13,921 nt of DNA, from contig JAABTA010000005.1 in the NCBI GenBank assembly GCA_011390075.1, positions 1 to 13,921 of the forward strand. The letters run 5' to 3'. Both the position numbers and the translations under genes were made by a program. Numbering within the stretch: the stretch's first letter is position 1; every line of letters begins with the position of its first letter. The DNA is from Helicobacteraceae bacterium (GTDB lineage Bacteria; Campylobacterota; Campylobacteria; Campylobacterales; SZUA-545). Of this stretch, positions 1 to 5,946 are shown piece after piece. The notes below the pieces were generated by a model. The model saw nothing but the letters and a program-made list of their open reading frames with translations. It did not search any database and had not been told where the DNA came from.

Positions 1-373
1 TTTCTGTCTCTATTACTGTCATATTGCCACCAATTTGGTCAAGCCCACCTAAAGGAATAATTTTTACTGATTTATTAGCATCTCCAAATCTTGAACCACT
101 GTTCATTCTTTGGAAGTGAATTCTTTTATTGATTGTAATCGCATCTTTTGCAGAGGAGTGCCAGCCTTGTGGTTTTGATTTGGCATTTTTATTGGTATTG
201 CTTCTGCCTTTGGGGCTGTTACTAGTGCTAGTATTATTACTTCTAGGTCTTCTTCTATTTTGATTATTTCTTTTTTGGTCGGAATTTCTACTCTCAGGTC
301 TTTTCTGATTTTGATTACTGCTATTTTGCACTTGAGAACTGCTTTCTTTACTGTTTTCTTTACTATTTTCCAT
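1..373 (-). CDS. rnj: Ribonuclease J, N-terminal part (gene runs off the left edge)
   Basis: The first 124 codons are visible, read leftwards from ATG at 371-373. Residues 1 to about 75 are low-complexity and basic, rich in Asn, Ser, Arg, Lys and Gln. From about residue 100 the sequence becomes the start of the metallo-beta-lactamase fold of RNase J (VKIIPLGGLDQIGGNMTVIE). RNase J is a 5'-3' exo- and endoribonuclease in RNA decay and maturation. In Helicobacter pylori it carries a comparably long N-terminal extension and acts with an RNA helicase; that role is transferred from the family. A ribosome site (AAAAAGG on the minus strand, about 8 bases before the ATG) supports the start. The gene follows rsmA by 13 bases, the order also known in Campylobacter. 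The catalytic HxHxDH motif lies beyond the edge, so activity cannot be judged. Confidence 0.9.
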   Translation of the reverse strand, partial: MENSKENSKESSSQVQNSSNQNQKRPESRNSDQKRNNQNRRRPRSNNTSTSNSPKGRSNTNKNAKSKPQGWHSSAKDAITINKRIHFQRMNSGSRFGDANKSVKIIPLGGLDQIGGNMTVIETE

Positions 374-386
374 CTATAAAACCTTT

Positions 387-1166
387 TTAAATTTTTAAGG
401 AATGATGGAGCTTATGATATTCTTGGGTAGTTAGCTCATGTGGTCTAGTAGTTTTTGCTAGATCTAGCTCTTGAAAAATAGTCTCTAAAGTAGCTCTTTC
501 AAAGAAGGAGGATAAGTTCTTTAAAAGAGTCTTTCTAGGAGCAGTGAAGCATTTTCGTAAAAATTGGCTCAACTCCTCATCAATAGAAGGCTTATTTTTA
601 ACAATTGTAAACACTGCCGAATCAACTTTTGGTGGTGGCTCAAAGGCCTGTGGCGGGACATACAGCAAAATACTAGCATCAGCTATTGACTGTGTAAGAA
701 TTGCCAAAGAGGAGAAATTTTTTTCTCTTGTCTTTGCACAGAACTTTTCTGCCACTTCCTTTTGAACCATTACAGTTAACTCTTGACACCTCTCATCTCT
801 GAGAGCTCTTAGAATTATCTCTGTTCCAATATTGTACGGCAAATTTGCGATAATTTTATACTTTTTTTCCCGCAAATTTTTACTATTCCATAGTTTTAAG
901 ACATCGCCTTCTATAAGCTCTAAAGATCCCTTTTGCAACTCTTTTTTAAAGAGATCTTTTAAAAACTCTATAGCCTCAATGTCTATTTCATAAGCAACTA
1001 CACAAGCTTTTTTCAAAAGCTCTTTCGTTAAATCACCCAAACCAGGACCTATCTCTATAACCTCCAAGTTATCATCGGTCATCGATTGGACAATTTCTTT
1101 CACATAGTAGTCATCTTTTAAAAAATGCTGACCAAAATGTTTTTTTGCACGAACTCTATTAGACAT
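387..1166 (-). CDS. rsmA: 16S rRNA (adenine1518-N6/adenine1519-N6)-dimethyltransferase RsmA (KsgA)
   Basis: A 259-residue protein of normal family length. It uses S-adenosylmethionine to dimethylate two adjacent adenines in the 3'-terminal hairpin of 16S rRNA during late 30S assembly. Visible family motifs are KKHFGQHFL at about residues 8-16, the SAM-binding loop EIGPGLGDLT at 38-47, acidic residues of the nucleoside pocket (E60, D88), the catalytic NLPYNI at 108-113, and PPPKVDSAV near residue 200. I place the start at the ATG whose complement is at 1164-1166, because the protein then begins MSNRVRAKKHFGQ as in relatives. The frame stays open further upstream, but that stretch is antisense to hisF and resembles nothing. 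No clear Shine-Dalgarno is seen, so translation may begin on a very short leader. It is probably cotranscribed with rnj. Confidence 0.96.
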   Translation of the reverse strand: MSNRVRAKKHFGQHFLKDDYYVKEIVQSMTDDNLEVIEIGPGLGDLTKELLKKACVVAYEIDIEAIEFLKDLFKKELQKGSLELIEGDVLKLWNSKNLREKKYKIIANLPYNIGTEIILRALRDERCQELTVMVQKEVAEKFCAKTREKNFSSLAILTQSIADASILLYVPPQAFEPPPKVDSAVFTIVKNKPSIDEELSQFLRKCFTAPRKTLLKNLSSFFERATLETIFQELDLAKTTRPHELTTQEYHKLHHSLKI

Positions 1167-1230
1167 TTGTAATATTAGCAAAATTGGGATAAAATTAATA
1201 TTAATTAATACAGTTTTTAGGATTATAACA
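1167..1230. promoter_or_regulatory. Divergent intergenic promoter region between rsmA and hisF
   Basis: The only true intergenic stretch in the window must hold promoters for both directions. For the plus strand, TAAAAT at 1190-1195 resembles a -10 element, and TAGGA at 1218-1222 is a ribosome site 8 bases before the GTG of hisF. For the minus strand, the complement of about 1170-1178 contains TAATATT close to the rsmA start, which would give a nearly leaderless transcript. A perfect 12-bp palindrome, ATTAATATTAAT, lies at 1194-1205. It is all A/T and could be chance or an operator. Promoter positions are guesses from sequence alone. Confidence 0.4.
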
Positions 1231-1995
1231 GTGAGAAAAGAGACACTAACAAAAAGAATTATTCCCTGCCTTGATGTCAAGAATGGCAGAGTGGTTAAAG
1301 GGGTCAATTTTGTAGGACTACGCGACGCTGGAGACCCTGTGGAGGTTGCTAAAAGATACAACCAAGAGGGCGCTGATGAGATCACTTTCTTAGATATAAC
1401 AGCAACCCACGAAAAGAGAGACACCATCATAGAGGTCTTAAGAGAAACTGCAAAAGAGGTTTTTATTCCTCTGACTGTTGGAGGAGGCATTCGGACATTA
1501 GATGATATCTACAAACTTTTAAATGTTGGGTGCGATAAAGTTAGCATTAACTCCCATGCAGTGAATCATCCAGAGTTTATCAACCATGCTGCCAAAAGAT
1601 TTGGAACCTCCACAATCGTTGTTGCTGTAGATGTCAAAAAAGTCGGCAATAGCTACAATGTGTTTATTAATGGTGGCAGAATAGATACAGGAAAAAATGC
1701 TATTGATTGGATAAACGAAGTCTATAACCGTGGGGCAGGGGAGATACTGCTTACATCTATGAATGCAGATGGTACAAAAGCTGGGTACGATCTTGAGATA
1801 ACACAACAAGCCAGTGAAAAAACTGATATTCCTATTATTGCTAGCGGTGGCGCTGGGACAATGCAACATATTAAAGAGGCTTTTACCCATGGCGCTGATG
1901 CAGCATTAGCTGCCTCTATTTTTCATTTTGGGGAAATTGATATAAAAGATCTCAAATTGTATCTGAGATCTGAAGGTGTGGAGGTGAGACTATGA
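1231..1995 (+). CDS. hisF: Imidazole glycerol phosphate synthase, cyclase subunit HisF
   Basis: A 254-residue (beta/alpha)8-barrel protein. It joins PRFAR with ammonia delivered by the glutaminase HisH to give imidazole glycerol phosphate and AICAR, linking histidine and purine synthesis. The two catalytic aspartates are D15 in RIIPCLDVKNGRVVKG and D134 in VVAVDVKKVG. The phosphate-binding strands LTVGGGIRT (81-89) and IIASGGAG near the C-terminus are intact. The start is GTG at 1231 with TAGGA 8 bases upstream; it adds four residues before the usual MLTKRIIPCLD. hisH is not adjacent, so the partner is encoded elsewhere. The stop overlaps the next start as ATGA (1992-1995), indicating translational coupling. 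This is the first gene of the long plus-strand series. Confidence 0.97.
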   Translation: MRKETLTKRIIPCLDVKNGRVVKGVNFVGLRDAGDPVEVAKRYNQEGADEITFLDITATHEKRDTIIEVLRETAKEVFIPLTVGGGIRTLDDIYKLLNVGCDKVSINSHAVNHPEFINHAAKRFGTSTIVVAVDVKKVGNSYNVFINGGRIDTGKNAIDWINEVYNRGAGEILLTSMNADGTKAGYDLEITQQASEKTDIPIIASGGAGTMQHIKEAFTHGADAALAASIFHFGEIDIKDLKLYLRSEGVEVRL

Positions 1996-2531
1996 TAGTG
2001 TGTGCAGGAAAAATTGAATCTTTTGAGTATGCCTTTCCTATTGGTATTGGTCTGATTGAGAGCGCCATTAATTTGACACAGCTCTGTCTTTTGGATAAAC
2101 CAAACTATCTTTTTTTTGTGGGAAGTGCTGGAAGCTATGGAGGTTTTTCTATAGGTGATATAGTAACAAGTGATGGAGCTTCTAATATTGAAAATTCCAA
2201 CCTACTAGGAAAGAGCTACACGCCACTTGATAATGTTTTAGTCTCCAATAGTGGCATTGTTTCACATGAAACAATCGTCAACTCTTCCAACTATATTACA
2301 GCTGACGAAGCAATTGGAAGACTCTATCAAGAACATAAAATAGGTATTGAGAATATGGAGTTTTTTTCTGTTATCCGTGTGGCTAAAGAGTTTAACATCC
2401 CTGTTGCTGGTGCTTTTGTTATTACAAACTACTGCAACAAAGAGGCTCATAAAGAATTTCTAAACAATCATAAATCTTGTATAGCAAAACTAGATAACTA
2501 TATGCGAGAGCATTTTCTTATAAGAAAATAG
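1992..2531 (+). CDS. Short purine-nucleoside phosphorylase / nucleosidase-family protein
   Basis: A 179-residue protein that I assign to the PNP/MTAN nucleoside-cleaving fold on motifs. FVGSAGSYGG at 42-51 matches the glycine-rich loop before the ribose/phosphate site, IENMEFFS at 119-126 matches the E-x-M-E ribose-binding helix, and VITN at 143-146 occupies the base-recognition position. In MTAN and DeoD-type enzymes the last residue is Asp. An Asn there, as in trimeric human-type PNP, is linked to 6-oxopurine preference, so a 6-oxopurine nucleoside or futalosine-like substrate is possible. That is inference. At 179 residues it is clearly shorter than the usual 225-240, with a reduced N-terminal half. 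It overlaps hisF by four bases and ends two bases before rlmN. Codons 91-94 fall on a parS-like site (2258-2273). Exact substrate is unknown. Confidence 0.7.
   Translation: MIVCAGKIESFEYAFPIGIGLIESAINLTQLCLLDKPNYLFFVGSAGSYGGFSIGDIVTSDGASNIENSNLLGKSYTPLDNVLVSNSGIVSHETIVNSSNYITADEAIGRLYQEHKIGIENMEFFSVIRVAKEFNIPVAGAFVITNYCNKEAHKEFLNNHKSCIAKLDNYMREHFLIRK
2258..2273. promoter_or_regulatory. parS-like ParB-binding site 1 (TGTTTCACATGAAACA)
   Basis: This 16-mer differs from the widely conserved bacterial parS sequence TGTTTCACGTGAAACA at one central base (G to A). The inverted symmetry extends by two further bases on each side (ATTGTTTCA ... TGAAACAAT at 2256-2275). It lies inside the nucleoside phosphorylase-like gene, where it encodes V-S-H-E-T. 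An identical 16-mer occurs 1.3 kb downstream. Binding by ParB is inferred from the match. Confidence 0.6.
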
Positions 2532-2533
2532 CT

Positions 2534-3628
2534 ATGAACTCTCTTATAAATTATAAAAAAGAGGAGCTAGAAGAGCATATTACTCCTAAGTTTCGTGTCA
2601 AACAGATCTATGATTGGGTCTATAAAAAGTATCAATTCTCTTTTGATTTGATGAAAAACTTACCGAAAGATCTTAAAGAAGATCTCTCAAAAAACTTTTC
2701 AGTTTTAGATCTTGAGATTGCCAATAAGCAGATAAGCCAAGATGGAAGCATCAAGTATCTCTTTACACTCAAAGATGCTCATACAGTAGAAGCAGTATTA
2801 CTAAAGATGAAAGGCGATGAATTTGACACAAGTGGCAAGCTCATAAAAGAAGCAAAATACACGGTATGTCTCTCCACACAAGTTGGTTGCAAGGTGGGGT
2901 GCAGTTTTTGTCTTACAGGAAAAAGTGGATTTATTAGAGATCTTGAGCCTGCAGAAATTGTAGCACAGATGCTTCTTATCAAAGCCGATAATAATTTTTC
3001 TGTAGAAAAAGGGGTAAATATCGTCTATATGGGGATGGGAGAACCCCTTGATAATTTGGAAAATGTAGTCAAAGCAATTGAGATCTTTGCCCAAAAAGAT
3101 GGGATGGCAATTAGCACAAAAAGGCAAACTATTTCAACAAGTGGCATTAGTAGCAAAATTGATAAACTAGGAAAACTAGATCTTGGAGTGCAACTTGCTA
3201 TTTCGTTGCATGCTGTCGATAACCAAACAAGAGACACGCTCATTCCGATGAACAAAGCTTTTCCTATTGAGACAATTTTAGACTCAGTAAGAGCGTTTCC
3301 AATAGATACAAGGAAACGGGTAATGTTTGAGTATATTATGATTAAAGATATCAATGACAAACTTGAACACGCTAAAAAACTTAATAAATTGCTTCAGGGT
3401 ATTAAATCAAAAGTTAACCTTATCTACTTTAATCCCTATGAAAATACAGAGTTTTCAAGACCTACTCAAGCTAGCATGGAGGCATTCAAGGAGTATCTTA
3501 ATAGTAAGGGAGTCACTTGCACTATTAGAGAATCTAAAGGACTTGATATCTCTGCCGCATGTGGACAGCTTAAAGAGCAAAAGAAGAGTGTTTCACATGA
3601 AACATTTAAAACGGAAGAGGAGCTATAA
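2534..3628 (+). CDS. rlmN: Dual-specificity 23S rRNA A2503 / tRNA A37 C2-methyltransferase RlmN
   Basis: A 364-residue radical-SAM enzyme that makes 2-methyladenosine at A2503 of 23S rRNA and at A37 of some tRNAs. The iron-sulfur cluster ligands are C119, C123 and C126 in QVGCKVGCSFC. The two mechanistic cysteines are C112 (VCLSTQ) and C343 (ISAACGQL), which form the protein-RNA adduct and carry the methyl group in E. coli RlmN. YMGMGEPLDN, seen mid-protein, is the SAM-binding GGE-type motif. The start ATG lies 2 bases after the previous stop. The last 18 codons after CGQL are a non-conserved tail, and codons 353-356 of that tail are a parS-like site (3589-3604). The stop overlaps the next start as TAATG, so the first chemosensory gene is translationally joined to rlmN. 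Confidence 0.96.
   Translation: MNSLINYKKEELEEHITPKFRVKQIYDWVYKKYQFSFDLMKNLPKDLKEDLSKNFSVLDLEIANKQISQDGSIKYLFTLKDAHTVEAVLLKMKGDEFDTSGKLIKEAKYTVCLSTQVGCKVGCSFCLTGKSGFIRDLEPAEIVAQMLLIKADNNFSVEKGVNIVYMGMGEPLDNLENVVKAIEIFAQKDGMAISTKRQTISTSGISSKIDKLGKLDLGVQLAISLHAVDNQTRDTLIPMNKAFPIETILDSVRAFPIDTRKRVMFEYIMIKDINDKLEHAKKLNKLLQGIKSKVNLIYFNPYENTEFSRPTQASMEAFKEYLNSKGVTCTIRESKGLDISAACGQLKEQKKSVSHETFKTEEEL
3589..3604. promoter_or_regulatory. parS-like ParB-binding site 2 (TGTTTCACATGAAACA)
   Basis: An exact 16-bp copy of the site at 2258-2273, one base from canonical parS. It sits in the non-conserved C-terminal tail of rlmN, encoding V-S-H-E-T in the same codon phase, 24 bases before the start of the chemosensory gene set. 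Flanking bases differ from site 1, so the identity is confined to the motif, as expected for a protein-binding site rather than a duplication. Confidence 0.6.
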
Positions 3629-4041
3629 TGGGCGAAAAGAAAAATGGTTTAACTGTTTTAGACAGTGGAGAGGTTTTGTATGATGATCTCTATCTACTTT
3701 CTGAGACAGATGAGAAAGGGATTATCACCTATGCAAGTAGATCCTTTTGCAAAGTTGCAGGATACACAAATGAAGAGCTTATAGGGCAACCTCACAATAT
3801 TGTTCGCCATCCCGACATGCCTAGAGCTGCTTTTAAAGAGCTATGGGACGATGTTAGCACAAAAGGTTACTGGACTGGAATTGTTAAAAATGCTGTCAAA
3901 AATGGCGGATACTACTGGGTCTATGCAACCGTTCTTAAGAGTGTTGATAAAAGCGGAAAAATTAGTTATGTCTCAATTAGAACCAAGCCTTCAAGAGAAG
4001 AGATACAAAAAGCCCAAGAGCTCTACGCTACTTTAAAGTAA
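3628..4041 (+). CDS. Stand-alone Aer/CetB-type PAS protein (probable redox or energy sensor)
   Basis: A 137-residue single PAS domain with no membrane segment and no output domain. It matches the N-terminal PAS domain of the E. coli aerotaxis receptor Aer and Campylobacter CetB: AGYTNEELIGQPHNIVRHPD (44-63), GYWTGIVKNAVKNGGYYWV (80-98) and VSIRTKPSREEI (115-126). In Aer this domain binds FAD and reports redox state. Flavin-contact residues of the RHPDMP motif (R60, H61, D63) are present. The Asn at position 34 of Aer, important for FAD binding, aligns with S37 here (YASRSF), so cofactor binding is likely but not certain. In Campylobacter, CetB passes its signal to a separate receptor, CetA. 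Here the next gene, 10 bases on, is a soluble receptor that would be the natural partner. GGAAGAGGAG precedes the ATG. Confidence 0.88.
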   Translation: MGEKKNGLTVLDSGEVLYDDLYLLSETDEKGIITYASRSFCKVAGYTNEELIGQPHNIVRHPDMPRAAFKELWDDVSTKGYWTGIVKNAVKNGGYYWVYATVLKSVDKSGKISYVSIRTKPSREEIQKAQELYATLK

Positions 4042-4051
4042 GGAAGAAATA

Positions 4052-5944
4052 ATGGCACTGATAAAAAATAGTAGCAAACTACCAACTGTCACGCAAAATA
4101 GAAGTGTGGCAGTCAATCACAACAAAAGAAGAGCAAGAACCTTAGCCAAACAGCAACAAATGAGCGAAACCATAGCAACCATTGGCAACACTCTTTTAGA
4201 GAACGCCCAAGAGAGTGTCTCCGCTGCAGAGGAACTTAAAAGCTCTATGGAGCAGATTGCTACTGCAGCAGAAGAGAATAGTGGCGCTAGTAGTGAGACA
4301 CTTAAAAATGTAAGTCTTATGACAAAAAATATTAATAGCATGGATAGAACTATTGAGGGCGCCATTAGTAGCACTCTAGGAGCAGGGGAGAGTGTTCACA
4401 GCTCCGTCGGTCTTATTGATACTACTGTAAAAAGAATGGTCGACTCTGTGGCTGTAGCAAAAAATTCTTCTAAAAAGTCAGAAGATCTCAAAACAAGTTC
4501 CCAAAATATTGAAGAGGCTGTACGCTTTATTGCAAAAATTGCTGATAAGACCAATCTATTAGCCCTCAATGCTGCTATTGAAGCTAGCAGAGCGAAAGAG
4601 CACGGCAAAGGGTTTGCTGTAGTGGCAGATGAGACAAGAGTTCTTGCAGGGCAAAGTGAGCAAAATGCCCAAAGTATTACAGATCTTGTCACGGTTATCC
4701 AGCAAGGAATCGATTCAATCATCACAAGCATTACAGCCACAACGGATATTATCAAAACCACTGGAGAGAAGAGCAGAGATCTCAGTCAGACAATGGAGGA
4801 GCTTGTCAAGATCACTCGCTACTCAGTAGAAGCTGCAAAAAATGCCAGCAACTACACTAGCTCTTTACTCACAATCTCTCAAGATATTAAAGATGCTAGC
4901 GAAGAGATTGCCAAAGCTTCAGCAGAGATTGCCAATGCTGTAGAAACTACTCTAGGAAGCATAGATATGCAAGTTTCAGCACTGGCACAGACAGAAAATG
5001 AGATAGAAGAGCTCTCCCATTTAGCCGAAGATCTCAAACTCTCTACCGATAACGAAAAAGATGCCCAAGAGATAGCCTCTATGGCAGATACCCTCTCTGC
5101 CTCTGTAGAAGAGATTGAAAAGTCTATGCTAGAGGTAACAAGCGCCCTTAATGATATTGAGATCGCTTCTAGCACTACCAATAAAAATGCTTTAAAAAAC
5201 AGAGAAAAAACAGAACAAGCCCTAGAGATCTCTTATGATATTGATGCTATCACAACAATCACTAGAAAAAATTTCGATATTTTAAAACTTAGTTTTTCAA
5301 AACTAAGAGAGACTCTTTTTTCTCTTAAAACAAATCTATCTAATACCACCGAACAAGGAGAGACAGCAAAAGTAGAGATTGCAAAGATCTTTCAAGAATC
5401 AAGAAGTGTTGCTAAAACTGTAAGAAGTATCTCCAACAGTATTATTCAGCTCAATATGCTTGCCATTAGCGGAAGCATCGAAGCTGCTAGGGCAGGGGAG
5501 TTTGGTAAGGGCTTTGCTGTAGTCTCGGCAGATATTCGCTCTCTTGCTCAAGATAGCGAAACAAATACAGAAAAAATTAATGATATTGTAGCGATGATGG
5601 ACACAGAAATTCATAGTGTCGATACAGACTGGAAAGATCTCTTAGAAGGTCAGAGTGAAGAAAAGATCAATATGGACAAACTGATTAAAGAGATAGATGC
5701 CATTATGCTCCAAATTGCAGATATTTTAGAGAGATACCAAGGACTTAAGCATATGAATGAGCAAAATCAAGAGGGACTCAACCAAGCTTTAGGTGGCATT
5801 GCAGAGATTCAAAAAGCAATTGAACTCAGTGCTAGTAATGCTATGGAGTCAAGAAAAGCCAGCGAGCTTATTATTGAAACAATTCAAAATATGGCAGAAG
5901 GAATTGAAGAACTCGCCGTAATGGCCGATGAACTTCAAGGATAG
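4052..5944 (+). CDS. Soluble chemoreceptor with two MCP signalling tips (DosM-like)
   Basis: A 630-residue, almost entirely helical methyl-accepting protein without signal peptide, membrane helices or recognisable sensor domain. Two separate hairpin tips are visible. Tip 1 (about 160-200) has TNLLALNAAIEASRAKEHGK and then GFAVVADETRVLA. Tip 2 (about 457-500) has LNMLAISGSIEAARAGEFGK and then GFAVVSADIRSLA. The central glutamates, E177 and E477, are exactly 300 residues apart. Methylation-helix motifs (AAEEL at 58-62, AAEENS at 72-77) precede tip 1. There is no CheR-docking pentapeptide at the C-terminus, which ends in ADELQG. Vibrio cholerae DosM also has two signalling domains and stabilises two-layered cytoplasmic arrays; the same role is inferred here. 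Input probably comes from the PAS protein encoded just upstream. An AAGGAAG site precedes ATG 4052. Confidence 0.93.
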   Translation: MALIKNSSKLPTVTQNRSVAVNHNKRRARTLAKQQQMSETIATIGNTLLENAQESVSAAEELKSSMEQIATAAEENSGASSETLKNVSLMTKNINSMDRTIEGAISSTLGAGESVHSSVGLIDTTVKRMVDSVAVAKNSSKKSEDLKTSSQNIEEAVRFIAKIADKTNLLALNAAIEASRAKEHGKGFAVVADETRVLAGQSEQNAQSITDLVTVIQQGIDSIITSITATTDIIKTTGEKSRDLSQTMEELVKITRYSVEAAKNASNYTSSLLTISQDIKDASEEIAKASAEIANAVETTLGSIDMQVSALAQTENEIEELSHLAEDLKLSTDNEKDAQEIASMADTLSASVEEIEKSMLEVTSALNDIEIASSTTNKNALKNREKTEQALEISYDIDAITTITRKNFDILKLSFSKLRETLFSLKTNLSNTTEQGETAKVEIAKIFQESRSVAKTVRSISNSIIQLNMLAISGSIEAARAGEFGKGFAVVSADIRSLAQDSETNTEKINDIVAMMDTEIHSVDTDWKDLLEGQSEEKINMDKLIKEIDAIMLQIADILERYQGLKHMNEQNQEGLNQALGGIAEIQKAIELSASNAMESRKASELIIETIQNMAEGIEELAVMADELQG

Positions 5945-5946
5945 TC

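Noticed and set aside
1167..1490. Upstream open extension of the rsmA frame (about 108 extra residues).
   Set aside because: It is antisense to hisF, resembles no protein, and the conserved RsmA N-terminus starts at 1166.
3354..3683. Open frame of 109 codons overlapping the end of rlmN and the PAS gene.
   Set aside because: It runs in another frame across two well-supported genes and has no recognisable motif; it is a shadow.
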